A stretch of DNA of 64,000 nt, taken from Phytophthora hibernalis (Eukaryota > Oomycota > Peronosporomycetes > Peronosporales > Peronosporaceae). The DNA lies in assembly GCA_012656075.1 (NCBI GenBank), contig JAAKBF010000171.1:930001-994000 (forward strand), in the 5' to 3' direction. A program made the translations under genes and the position numbers. The notes under the pieces are model-generated. The model had not been told where the DNA came from. It did no database searches and saw only the letters and a program-made list of their open reading frames with translations. Below, piece by piece: positions 9,136 to 19,489 of the stretch (the first letter of the stretch is position 1; every line of letters begins with the position of its first letter).

Positions 9136-10462
9136 GTCTGCGTCGTCCACGGAGCGACACCGGAGACTGTCTCCGAGTCGTCGCTATTACCTGGTATCTC
9201 GCCGCACCGATTGGCCGAGTCGGCTGATGAGTGAGCGGTTTCTCTGTCCCGAATCGGGACCCCGATTGCATGTAGAATGCCTCAAATTACGAAAGTTTGA
9301 GGCAATTGGACTCACGGAAATTTGACTTGGTATTTGTAAAGAAACGTTAATTAAGGTGTTTGGTATATTTCATTTGAAATGAATCCTCTATTATTTCACA
9401 TGTCAATCGAAAATATGTACTTCGAAGTACTTTTGAGCATGGATACATAGATGTAAGTTGAGATAACGTTAGATGCAGTCCGAATGATGGGTTTTCGAGC
9501 AAATACGACCTTAAACCGTGGCATGTTGAAGTGGGCAGTGGAAAGGCGACAGATACGCTATTATCGCCGTGAGCTGACCGTACTTGTGCACGTTGGAAGG
9601 CACTCGTATTTTAATAATATTTTACATGTATTGTGAGTTCTACTCAAAACTGGATTGTTCGATTCGTAAATCGACCCCGGCAAACCGGCGGCGAATCGTT
9701 CACTTGGCTTTACAGTCGGAGTCGTACTTAACAGAACAACCAAAACAAGTGCTTTGACTTAGATTTTGTATTGGGTCGATCTTTGTCGACCCAACGCAAT
9801 AGACCTTATTCGGCAAATTTAGCCGGAATTTATAATAGTATGTATACGAGTCATAATGTACATGTATTTTTAACTGGTTACGAACTGCGCGGAAAACATG
9901 AGCTGCTAGGGGTTTCTTAGAATGAATGCTCAACTAAAGTTCCTACTCCTCTTCCCACATCCAACTCGTCGTCCTTTGGCGACCAACTGAGGTAACCAAT
10001 ATCGGATATACTCCGCAACAGAAATTACGCGACCCCATCTTTTTAAAAACCATTAAACTTGACTTCAATTGGAGACTGCGGCGAACAAAATGATACTTAC
10101 CCACCATTTAGAGATATCGCTTTGAATAGCCGGATAAAGCAGTTTTCTTTTACCTGTTATCTCTCCTAGTGACATCAAACAATGAGCTACATGTACACCA
10201 TGGTACTGTATGCTGTACTTCAGCCTACCATATTTTTGTTGTCCACATACATGTACACATACTTTGAATAACAGCTGCAGAAAAATGAAACAAAAAACCA
10301 GTAACTTATGCGGTTCTTTGGATCTGCTTAATGCGTACCGCGATCATTGATATTGTTGCAGTACACGTACGAAACAAAGTCAACGTCGGCATAGATAGCC
10401 ACAGCTTAGATCATTCGTACGGGCGTCCACAGGGTGAGTGTGTCATTGATGTACCGGTAAGG
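9136..10462. other. Intergenic with several small perfect hairpins
   Basis: No gene recognised. Perfect inverted repeats occur at 9246-9260 (7-bp arms, 1-base loop), 9278-9304 (9-bp arms) and 9771-9794 (TTGGGTCGA and its complement, 6-base loop). Several ACATGTA strings also occur, of unknown meaning. Confidence 0.5.
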
Positions 10463-10476
10463 ACATTTCTCAATTT
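10463..10476 (+). promoter_or_regulatory. Oomycete core promoter (initiator plus flanking element) of the RxLR gene
   Basis: ACATTTCTCAATTT matches the oomycete initiator/flanking promoter consensus TCAYTYYNCAWTTT at every position but the first. It lies 24-37 bases before the ATG at 10500, so the 5' UTR would be about 35 bases. Confidence 0.65.
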
Positions 10477-10499
10477 GCGCCCAAGTGCCACATGTACCA

Positions 10500-10908
10500 A
10501 TGCGTCTACACTTCCTAATCGTATTAACCTTCGGGCTCCTTGCAAGCGCCAACGCTGTGTCGGTATCATCCAGTTCGCAGATGATCAATGCAGACCCTTC
10601 ATCTGCCATTGTGTTACTGCAAGAGAACGTGAGCGGAAAGAGGTCGTTACGGACCCACAAGACGGCCGAAGGGAACGACGACGACACATTCGGCGACGAA
10701 GAGAGGGGTGGAAGCGTATTCGGACGATTGCTCGAACTGCTGTCGCTAGGCCCAATTCCCGGCCTGGTTCGTGCTAGGAAAGACACCTACCCAGCTTAAG
10801 GCGGAATTAAAGTTGGTAGGTGTATATCCGCTGATCGACCAGGAGAGCTGGCCGATTCTCAAGAGCTATATCAAGTACTACAACCTGCACCACCGTAGCT
10901 ACCCGTAA
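10500..10908 (+). pseudogene. RxLR-dEER secreted effector, frameshifted in the C-terminal domain
   Basis: The intact frame (10500-10799, 99 residues) has a signal peptide (MRLHFLIVLTFGLLASANA), an RSLR motif near residue 50 and a GDEER motif about 16 residues later: the canonical architecture of oomycete effectors translocated into plant cells. The ATG at 10500 is preferred over the GTG at 10485 because it opens the signal peptide. The frame stops at 10799, but protein-like sequence continues in another frame from about 10750 to the TAA at 10908, with a Trp and several Tyr as in WY-type effector domains. A one-base indel between about 10743 and 10775 would account for this. As it stands the gene can encode only a truncated secreted protein. 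Its promoter looks intact. Confidence 0.8.
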
Positions 10909-11309
10909 ACGTCACGTTGGGTTGCAGTTGTGCCACTGCAGCCTGGAGATTTTGCTCAACCTAGTTTGAAGCTCCCAGTCGGAAGTAGAAAATGATGCTG
11001 TGCAGGTTTTCGGGTAAAAGTACTACTATCGGATAGTGTGATTGGTTATTGTACCGGTGCCACAAAGTCGCGCTGTGTACGAAGAAGCTCTGGAATTTAT
11101 GAGTTCGAAGTAGTAACATAAATTATTAGAGGGCTACGGGAAGACATTCTTGAGTACATGTAGTAACATAAATTATTAGAGGGCTACGGGAAGACATTCT
11201 TGAGTACATCTATATTAAATGTCTAGCGCTTGCCACTGGCTGCTTCTTGAAATCACAGGTTAGTGTGTATTGTACACGAATTTTAGTAAATTTCATTCAG
11301 AGTGCAGTA
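10909..11309. other. Spacer between effector pseudogene and retrotransposon
   Basis: No gene recognised; contains the 50-bp tandem duplication listed separately. Confidence 0.4.
11111..11210. repeat. Tandem duplication, 2 x 50 bp
   Basis: 11111-11160 and 11161-11210 are identical except for the last base (G or C). Near identity suggests a recent duplication. Confidence 0.95.
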
Positions 11310-11474
11310 AACCGGGCTACCAGAAGAGTGACAGGGTTACTCAGTCTTTAAACTACGCTATTCTAGCCACTCAGCCCCCGCAGACCAGGAGCTCGTGAAC
11401 TATCGTTCACTAAGAGTTTGTATACTCTTGAAGCTACGCTTCCTCAAGCAAGGTGCTTGTGTGACCCCGTCACA
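11310..11474 (+). repeat. 5' LTR of element 1, internally deleted
   Basis: Matches 18084-18415 at both ends but lacks the bases corresponding to about 18117-18284. The deletion junction falls at a shared ACTC, suggesting microhomology-mediated loss. Bases 11395-11475 form five consecutive perfect stem-loops. Ends in TCACA. Confidence 0.8.
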
Positions 11475-11476
11475 CT

Positions 11477-11494
11477 TGGTAGCACTTGTAGTCA
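11477..11494 (+). other. Candidate primer binding site
   Basis: TGGTAGCACTTGTAGTC two bases after the LTR end. The same string follows the 5' LTR of element 2 on the opposite strand (28315 downwards), so it is conserved between the two families. The first eight bases fit a tRNA ending in TGCTACCA. Confidence 0.6.
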
Positions 11495-11572
11495 ATCCTA
11501 CACCTACGCGGGTAGATTGAACTACCTGGTCCTCTGTGGTCTCAAGAAGTGAGCCAACATCGCTGTGAGTTT

Positions 11573-11641
11573 CCAAGCTCTGCAAGGCATCTCTTCCGAA
11601 GATGCCTGCCATCTTCGGAAGAGATGCCTTGCAGAGCTTGG
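11573..11641. repeat. Perfect 32-bp inverted repeat with 5-base loop
   Basis: 11573-11604 and 11610-11641 are exact complements separated by CCTGC. It lies between the primer site and the gag start of element 1. Confidence 0.95.
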
Positions 11642-11643
11642 TA

Positions 11644-12512
11644 ATGTCAACACATGCCGAGCAGGTCGAACGCGTGAGTGCGTTCGACGCTTATGAGCAA
11701 GGGCTCATCGCCCGTGTGCAGGGCAACCTGCAGGCCCGGCCTTTGGAGCCAAGGCCGATGCAGCCCAAGCCGTTGAAGCTGATTGCTCAGTCATATGACG
11801 GAAAGGAAGGAGAAACCTTCACTCCTGGACTCGAGAAGTCGAGATTGCGATAGACGCAGCTCTTCTCTCGTCCGAGCAACTTTGAGTCGCTTTCGCGCTC
11901 TCAATCTCGGTGGTGGAGCCAAGACTTGGGCGTATACGCACGAAGCGACAAGCCCTGAATGTTTCACCTCATGGCCTCAGCTGTATGAACAGCTTCGAGC
12001 CGCGTTTCTACCGGGCGAACTATGACCATCGCCAGCGCTCGCTCTTCCTCGCCGGTAAGCAAGGGAAGCGTGAGCTCCACGAGTACATCCAGGAGATGCG
12101 AGTACTCGCGGCGTCTGTGGTAGGGAACCCCTACCTAAACACATTAAGGTGGCCGTGTTCATGGACGGCATGAGAGTTGGTCCCGCACGCACACAACTGT
12201 TCCGTGCGCGGGACCAACACCATGGAAGTGGCCGCCCAGGTCGCTCTCCAAGAGGCGTACAGCTACAAACAGGCTCGTACTCCTGTGTCTGCTTGGCACT
12301 CTTCATCTACGGGCCCAACCAGAGCCAGTTCCGGCCAAGGAACTGGCGGAGGTCAAGTCCATATGGAGTTGGGCCTGGCCGAGCAGAACGACATCTGCTG
12401 TTTCGGCTGCGGCAAGGTCGGGAACATGAAACGTGCCTGTCCTGCGGGCGGACAAAGGAGGCGTTTCCCTACTCGCCCTTCTCGTCCCAAAGGTCGTTGG
12501 CAGAAGCCGTGA
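11644..12512 (+). pseudogene. gag of element 1
   Basis: Starts at ATG 11644. A helical N-terminus is followed by a retrotransposon-gag core (ALSNLGGGAKTW..., AFLPGE..., KRELHEYIQEMR) spread over three frames, then a zinc knuckle CFGCGKVGNMKRAC in which the usual His is Asn. Gag would form the capsid-like particle. Several indels make it non-functional. Confidence 0.8.
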
Positions 12513-12618
12513 TCCCAAGACCAGGGGAACGCATTCAACCGGTAGGGGCGGGGCGCCCTGCTGGGGAAAGACTAAGCTTTCATGAGAGGTGCGCGGATGG
12601 CACGCACCATGGAGATTT

Positions 12619-13010
12619 AGCCCCTGAGAGTCTCTGTACTCTCGAAGCGAAGAAGGGCAGTGGAGGGCTGCTTGTAGTACACACAAGTGTACCGGGATGC
12701 AATCATCCCGTAAGAATACCGATTGATTCTGGGGCGTCCAAAAACTTTACACGCCGCCAGTCGGTCGCCCGGAATGGAGACAAATACGCCGATGCTCTGC
12801 GAGAAAGCAAAGACAACGGGCAAATCTCTGTCAGACTTGCCAACGGGTATGTGGTAGACGTACCTAAGGTGCTTATGGATCTTGCAGTCAAGTTCGAAGA
12901 CTTCGACTCGACTGAACGATTCTTCGTTCTTGACATGACTTGATCCTGGGCATGCCATGGCTTGAAAAGCATGAGCCCTGGATAGACTGGCGCGGCAAAG
13001 CCATATGAGC
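12619..13010 (+). pseudogene. Retropepsin-like protease of element 1
   Basis: Contains the active-site motif PIDSGASKNF near 12715-12745 and the downstream pattern LGMPWLEKHEPWIDWRGK (about 12947-13000), which is a frameshift away. Aspartic protease that would cut the gag-pol polyprotein. Confidence 0.75.
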
Positions 13011-13899
13011 TAGCCGGCCTGCGGCTTCTGACAAAGCCTCGGTGAGTAATGTTCCCACATCTGCCCGAACTCGAGGCTCCAATGAACGCCGGTGGAATAC
13101 CGGGGAGGCCTCTGCTGCTAACGCATCTGCAGCAAACCCAAGAGTCTTGGATACATCCAGACCCACGAGGGAAGACGCAACGCCAGCATCTTCCAGCGCA
13201 CCAAGTGGTTGCACCGAACAAAGTCCACGAAGGACGAATCCCGTCTACAAGAGGGCACAAGCCCACGTGAGACCGTGGCCAGCACGCAGGTCGCTAGCAG
13301 AACCTCTACTGTGGGTAACAAAGTTTTCCACGGGCCGGTACAGGCCTTAGGCGCTGTACCGAGACAAGATAAGGCAGTGGGTAACGACGAGCCACGCCAG
13401 ATGACGGCTGTGGGTAACAGAGCACCACGCCAAGCGTCTTGGCAGGATGTTAAGACCGAAGCTTCGGGACGAAGCTCGGAGTCGGTGAAGACTCCCTCGG
13501 CGCCGCCACCAGAAGAATGATATCATATCTTCGACGGCGAGACTGGCCACAAGGTCAAGTCCTGGTCGGTCCAACAAGAGGCCCTGCCAGAGATGTCAGA
13601 GCTTCTGAATCTCGAAGAAATATCGATGAACGACTTGCTGGCCGATCTGAAGGCCGGCGGGATCTCGGAGATGGTACTCCTACGACCGGAGTCCGCTCCT
13701 GAAGAAACTAACTCTTCCTTTGTAATGGACGAGGACGTCCTGGAGGATTTCAGGAAGCAGCGCGCGACGCGCTTGGGTTCTGGGATTATCAAGAACCCAA
13801 ATGACCCGGCTTCTATCTGGTCCAAGAGTGTTCGGATGTGGTGTCTAAGGACATGCCATCCCAACCCCCGATCGTGGTGTTCGGCACGAGATTGACCTC

Positions 13900-15212
13900 G
13901 TGTTTTGCACGAAGTACTGCATCACAAGGCAGTGGCCACTGCGTCGAGAGCAGTGCGAGATAATTGATGCCTTCTTTGCCGCCAAGGCGAAGACAGGCAT
14001 GGTGAGAATAAAAGTCCCCGCACTCGACGCCCACGTTCTGCGTTCGCAAGCCGAACGGGAAGTGGCGTCTGGTTCACGCTTATAACAAGCTTAACAGCGC
14101 GACGGTGCCGGCCCAGACACCCATCCCTCGAAAGGATGTGTTGTTAAACAACATGGCCGGCTGTGAGCTATACTGCGCTCTGGATCTGGTGGACGGATAC
14201 TACCAGATCCTGATGCGTCAGAGCGACATACCGCTCACCGCGGTCAGCACCCTCAGCGGGATGCTTTGGGAATGGCTAGTGATGCCTCAGGGCCTGTCCA
14301 ACGCTTGGTCGCGCAGCTGTTCCGACCCTTGCGCGCCTTCACGCAGACGTACTTCGACGACTTCTTTGTCCATAGCCGCGCCGGGGAAGGCAAGACGTTT
14401 ATTGAGGTGCATCTTGAACACCTCCGTCGAGTGTTCGAGGTCTTGAGAGTCAACAAGCTCTATGCCAACATCGCCAAGTGCGTCTTTGCCGCCGGAGAAA
14501 TCAAGGTTATCGGCTGTTTTGTCAGCAGCGTCGGCGTTCGAGCTGATCCGAGAAGGTCCGAGCCATCTCGGCCTGGCCGACGCCAAGATCCCAAAAGGAT
14601 CTGCGTAGGTGGCTGGGCTTGGACAACTACTTGCACAAGTACAATGCGGGCAACACTGGATTGGCAAAGCCCTTGTCCGACCTGATAAAGAAGGACATCG
14701 AGTGGCGCTGGGAACGCTGCCACCAGGACGCTTTTGACAGCATCAAGGCGAGCCTCCAGTGAGCGCCGGTCCTGTCTCTGCCGGACGAGACGAAGCCTTT
14801 CAGCGCTTCCAACTATGCGATCGGTCACGTGCTGCTGCAAAACGACGAGGACGTAAACGAGCGGGTTATCTCGTTCCAGCCCAGGCAGCTTAAGGCAGCC
14901 GAGAGGAACTATCCTGTGTACGACAAGGAGCTCCACGTAATGAAGTACGCACTGGTGAAGTTCCAGGTGCATCTTCTGGGCTCAACACCCTTTGTGATCT
15001 ACACCGATCACGCATCCTTGCGGACGGCGACTAATTCGCCGCACCTTTCGCAGCGAATGGTCAGGGGCTGTCGTTCTTTGCGGGAATACAACTTCCGCGT
15101 TGGATACAAGCCAGGCAAGCTGAACGTGCTTGCCGACGCGCTGTCACGTTGTCCAGACTTCGAACTGGCTCATATTACGCGAGCCACGAGTGATCTTTAT
15201 GATATGGCGTAG
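13900..15212 (+). pseudogene. Reverse transcriptase and RNase H of element 1
   Basis: RT motifs: YCALDLVDGYYQI (14169-14207, first catalytic Asp) and TYFDDFFVH (about 14349-14375, the YxDD box) in a different frame. RNase H follows (NDEDVNERVISFQPRQLK..., YTDHASLRTAT..., LADALSRCPDF) from about 14690 to 15212. At least three frameshifts and an in-frame stop (TGA near 14761). Confidence 0.85.
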
Positions 15213-15324
15213 CGGGACGATGAGACGCTTGCGTCTATTGTCCGCTACCTCTCTGCAGGCAAGAAGGCCAAGCTAACATGGCTCTCGCCGAGGCAGCGTA
15301 CACCGCTATGAGTAGTCAGATGGG

Positions 15325-17309
15325 TTGATCTACTTTCGCGTAGACCCAGCCGACCCTACTAGGGTATTCCTTTCGAACGACGAGGACCTGAAGTACGACA
15401 TACTTCTTGAGGCGCACGACAGGCCATCTTGGCCGCGAAAAGACGTTCCTCTCCGTATCAATGCACTTCTGGGGGACCACATGTACAAGTGTGTCGCCAC
15501 GTACGTCAAGACGTGCGAAACATGTCAGCGTGTGAAGCCCGCGGGCCACGCGTTGGCTCCTCTCCAGTGTCTGCCTGTTCCGGCGGACTACTGAAAGTCA
15601 ATGAGCTTTGACTTCGTCTTCGGACTACCGGCTGAAGCCCGGCATCCTGGTGTATGTCTGCCGCCTGAGCAAGATGGTACATCCCGCCCCGGTCCCCGAT
15701 ACGGTGACAGGGGAACATACATCAAAGCTGCTCCTCGATGGCGTGTTCCGCTATCACGGCCTGCCGGAGACCATCGTCTCCGATCGAGACCCGCGCTTCA
15801 CAGCCGGGTTTTGGAAGACCCTGTTCCAATTACTCGGAACCAGACTTCTAATGTGAACCGCGGACCATCCCCAGACGGATGGCCAAACGGAGCCGGTTAA
15901 CCGCGTCCTAGAAGACACGCTTGGGAGTGTATGTGCGGACTGTCCGGGCACTAGGTCGGACCGCCTGCATATGGTTGAGTTTACGCTCAACGACGCAGTT
16001 CATGCGTCGGCCGGGTTTACCCTGTTCTACCTGAACGGGCTGCGGCAGCCCCAAGTGCCTGTGACACTGCGGGAAGCTCTGCGGCTTCCATCGTAAGTGG
16101 GGGAGAGGCTCGGAAAGCTCTTTCCTCCCAAGTGTCGGACGTGACACCGGTCTCATTGCGAAAGCAATTGAAGATCTCGTCGACGATAGGATTAATATCG
16201 TAAGCCGGGTTAGGGATGCTATGGCTACCGCTCAAGATAAACAAAAGGAATACTCTGACAAAAATGGAAGAGGAAACATTAACGTGTTTAATGTAGATGA
16301 CCTAGTCCTACTTGACGCTAGGCACTTACCGCTAAATCTGGTAAGATCCGTTGGTAGCAACAAGCTGAAGCACCGCTTCATTGAACTTTTCACGATCCTA
16401 GCCAGGCATGGTGCGGCCTACACAATCGACTTGCCAAGTCGATGACGATGCATCTGACGTTTTATTTGGGTCGTCTGAAGAGGTATCACGACCCTCCAGG
16501 CCACGGCTCTCACGCGGAAGAGGCGGTGGTCCCCGTAAGGGCGACGTCACCTACACGAAACGAGACGGCGTCTCAGTTGGAAGGTCCAACGAGGAATATG
16601 ATCGCTGAAAAGCAGCCTGGTCGTACAGCGGCTGCGGGTACGACGAGCTCCCACCAAACGAAGGACCATACGCGTACGGACCGTATTGGTAAGGATGCGC
16701 GTACGCATAAACCTGCGGCTAAGTCGGAGCCCGAGCATGAGTCTCCCGAGGGAGGCGCGAGTTCAACTCGCGTCGGAGCTCGGAAATCTCCCCGCGGAGA
16801 TTGTCACGATCAAGCTCGGTCATCCGACGATCCACCCGCTCGTGGATATCTTCAACTTCGCGGCGCATATCCGCCAAGGAATCTTGCAGGGCCTCGAGAG
16901 TCCCGCGCTTCCCGGACTGCGCATCAGCCTGTCCCCTGAGACCAAGACCCAAAAGGGATCTCAAGGGCGTTCACCCGATTCGCGTAAGATCGTGGATCTC
17001 GTTCTGCTGAACAAGCACATATGAGTCCCTGGATCCCGTCACGGATCGAGGCGCCTCTTATCGCGCCGGATCCTCGTACTCGAACGCGTGCGAGGCCTCC
17101 GCCGGCCCTCCTTGACCGTAATGGGCAGACCCACTACCACGTTGAGCAGGCTCTTCGCGAGAGGTGCCGCAAAGGAAGCGCCAACTCTTGGTAAAGTGGC
17201 GGGATTTCCCTCGCCACAGAACTTATGGGAGCCGGTTGAACGGCTTCAGGTTGACTGCCCGAAGGCTGTCGAGATCTGGGAACAGACCCGACGAGAGCTT
17301 CGTAAGTAG
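15325..17309 (+). pseudogene. Integrase with chromodomain of element 1
   Basis: The zinc-binding N-terminal part (VKTCETCQRVKP, about 15506-15541) is followed by the catalytic core (FRYHGLPETIVSDRDPRF, 15748-15801), a GPY/F-like region and the typical FYLGRLKRYHDP block (about 16460-16495). A chromodomain lies at about 17100-17309 in two frames (GQTHYHVEQAL..., LLVKWRDFP, WEPVERLQVDCP). Chromodomain integrases direct insertion to marked chromatin. Broken by frameshifts. Confidence 0.85.
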
Positions 17310-17910
17310 TCCTGGCCTTCTTGGCCGAATGCGACGGTATAGCGACAGCAGCAGCAGCAGCGCTATACCCGCGCTCGTCATGAGCGCTAACCATGGCTTT
17401 ACGCCGGATGTCCAGTAAACCGTCGTTGACTGATCAGATGAGCGAACTCGATCCGAAGGTCACGCTGATCAAATCAAGAATGACGGACATAGTCTGTTCG
17501 CCCTTGAGGCGGTCAATCTCCTGATAGGTGTAACCCCGAAGAAAGAGCCACTTGCAGCATCAACAGCAGCAGCTGGCTTGGACTCGTCGTCCATGCCACG
17601 CTCCTCGCCCTTGGGCGACGACGGATTGTCGTCCAGGTCAGCCTCATCGCCAGAGCAACGGACCAGAGCGTTAAGCTCAGCATCGATGGAGCCACCGGGA
17701 CTGTGGTCCTTATACTCGATCCGAGGATTCGGTTTGTCGTCGGGCGACATCGATCGCGATCGACTTCGCCGTGGCGAGCCCACAGCCCGAGTGGCCGCCT
17801 CGACGGCTTCATCGGAGGCCTTGCCGTGAGGTTTGACTGGGTTGGACTTCGACCGCGAGGTCTTAGTCTTGGGAGGTGGTTTCGCACCGTGGCGTGTCTT
17901 TTTAGGGCAT
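16551..17910 (-). pseudogene. Antisense accessory ORF of element 1: basic/acidic N-terminus, coiled coil, Tyr/Pro-rich tail
   Basis: On the strand opposite to pol. It probably starts at ATG 17910, where the second codon pair is frame-broken. The first about 145 residues are Lys/Ser/Pro-rich then acidic (KPPPKTKTSRSKSNP, SPRRSRSRSMSPDD). At 16919-16740 the frame encodes a clear coiled coil (LEALQDSLADMRREVEDIHE..., EISELRREL). After one TAG (16719-16721) the same frame continues into a Tyr/Pro-rich tail (VYAYAHPYQYGPYAYG) ending at 16551. The middle (17470-17000) is poorly conserved and overlaps the sense chromodomain. Function unknown; not a known gag or pol part. Position and start match the antisense ORF of element 2. 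Confidence 0.55.
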
Positions 17911-18068
17911 GCTGCACGGGCCGATGTGGAGGCCAGGGAGTACTTTGGAAAATGCCAAGCACCCCGAAAGAGCAACCAACCGAGGCACTCAAGTGTCGAT
18001 TGAATTCGACCGCGGAAAATATTGAGAAACATCGTCTCGCTCCCGATTGGCTGGTACAGTCTTAGCCT

Positions 18069-18083
18069 AAGTGAGGGAGGATA
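18069..18083 (+). other. Polypurine tract
   Basis: AAGTGAGGGAGGATA directly before the 3' LTR, the expected plus-strand primer position. Confidence 0.65.
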
Positions 18084-18415
18084 TGGCGGGCTACCAGAAG
18101 AGTGACAGGGTCACTCTTCTAAGATGGATACACATCGACTTCACGTCACTTTTGGTGTGGAACACACCATGGTCACGTCACCGACGTGCCACAGCCAACA
18201 GTTCATATTATATATATAACAAACTATGGGTTACTTAGAAATTGTACTACCGGCCAATTTAAGGTACACCTATAAATACACTCTGTCTTTAAACTACGCT
18301 ATTCTAGCCACGCAGCTCCCGCAGACCAGGAGCTCGTGACCTGCCGTTCACTAATAGTTTGTATACTCTTGAAGCTCCGATTCCTCAAGCAAGGTGCTTG
18401 TGTGACCCCGTCATA
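18084..18415 (+). repeat. 3' LTR of element 1
   Basis: About 332 bp, starting TGGCGGGCTACC. It contains a perfect 11-bp stem with AGG loop (18096-18120) and TGGTGTG-GAA-CACACCA near 18153-18169. Its end is diverged (GTCATA where the 5' LTR has GTCACA). Confidence 0.8.
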
Positions 18416-19480
18416 ATGTGCCCACGTCCTACGTGTATGACCACGTCCTCGTTGAATCTCCTGCGCCTGCTTCTCAGCCGCAGCATCTGCTAGTGCCACA
18501 TAACGCGTAGATGATTATTGCTTCCAGGCGTTGTAGTGCCTTTTATCGACAATGGACTACTCCAGAAAGTACTTGAACCACAGTTTGATCTTCATTTGCA
18601 ACAAGTTCCATCGTTTATCATGTAACAGATGTGCCGAGCGAGTATGTGGACACGGTGCCGTACGCGACGACCAACAGCAGGATATGTTTGACGGCGCGAT
18701 GGTGACGATACACGCCGTGCAGAGAGCGACCATGGTGTACTTTGGTGTGGCGGGCATTGGGTTCACCACACACCAGGACTCACTTCACACCAAGATTCAC
18801 CACACACCACCAGCCGGTGGGTACGAGATCTGTGCGAGCAATCGTCTCGCCCGAATAGCGGCAGGCACGAAGAGCCGTACAAGTGCGTTCTTACGGGCAG
18901 AGGTCGTTTCCAGTCGTCGCGCCGATCCAGATGGGCAGTGCTGGGTGTCCAAGCTGTACGGGGGGTCGGCAGGCCGGGACGGGTGGCGAGCTGCGCTAGA
19001 AGCGCTCATATGGAGCTCACTTCCGATTTTGAGTTCCAGGACTCGAGTGACTTCGGCGAGAAGGCTATAGCGCATTCACGAGCGCAGAGAGCAGTAAGCG
19101 AGCGAGCAGCAGAGGAAGGAATGACATCGAGGCAGTGACGGAAATCCACGGTCTTCGAGGGCAACAACTTTTACGGCTACGCGTTCGGAAGCTAGTGGCA
19201 GTACCTTGACGTGTGCGTAAACGACGTTGAGACGGCGACGGAGAATCCTCTGTCTTCACGGACGTGTACGTGTACGCGGGCAGCTATACAAACGAGGACG
19301 AGACGAAGTACGAGCTGTGAAGGAGTACGAGTGTGGTTAGCCGTGCATGTTTGCAGGCGGAGGTTAATAAATAGGGAACAGGTGCTGAGTGGGACGAACA
19401 GCGAACTACTGGGCGTCCATTGCAGCAAGCACTTAGCACAACAACCCGCCGGCGAGCAGGCGTGATGTACCGCAGTTGGT
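18416..19480. other. Unassigned region between element 1 and the dynein fragment
   Basis: Open frames exist on both strands (for example 18552-19070 plus) but none resembles a known family. It may contain decayed upstream dynein exons, which I could not confirm. Confidence 0.35.
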
Positions 19481-19489
19481 TCGGCAGTG

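Larger units (their letters stand above)
11310..18415 (+). mobile_element. Ty3/gypsy LTR retrotransposon 1, chromovirus type, degenerate
   Basis: Delimited by related LTRs at about 11310-11474 and 18084-18415. The interior reads gag, protease, reverse transcriptase, RNase H, integrase and chromodomain on the plus strand, all interrupted by frameshifts and stops. A purine tract precedes the 3' LTR and a candidate primer site follows the 5' LTR. The 5' LTR has lost about 165 internal bases. The exact left boundary is uncertain because the first bases of the 5' LTR diverge. A protein-like frame runs on the opposite strand near the 3' end. Confidence 0.9.

Noticed and set aside
17134..17394. Minus-strand frame with a poly-Ala stretch as part of the antisense ORF of element 1
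   Set aside because: The Ala run comes from a short GCT repeat and the frame overlaps the convincing sense chromodomain; not counted as firm evidence.
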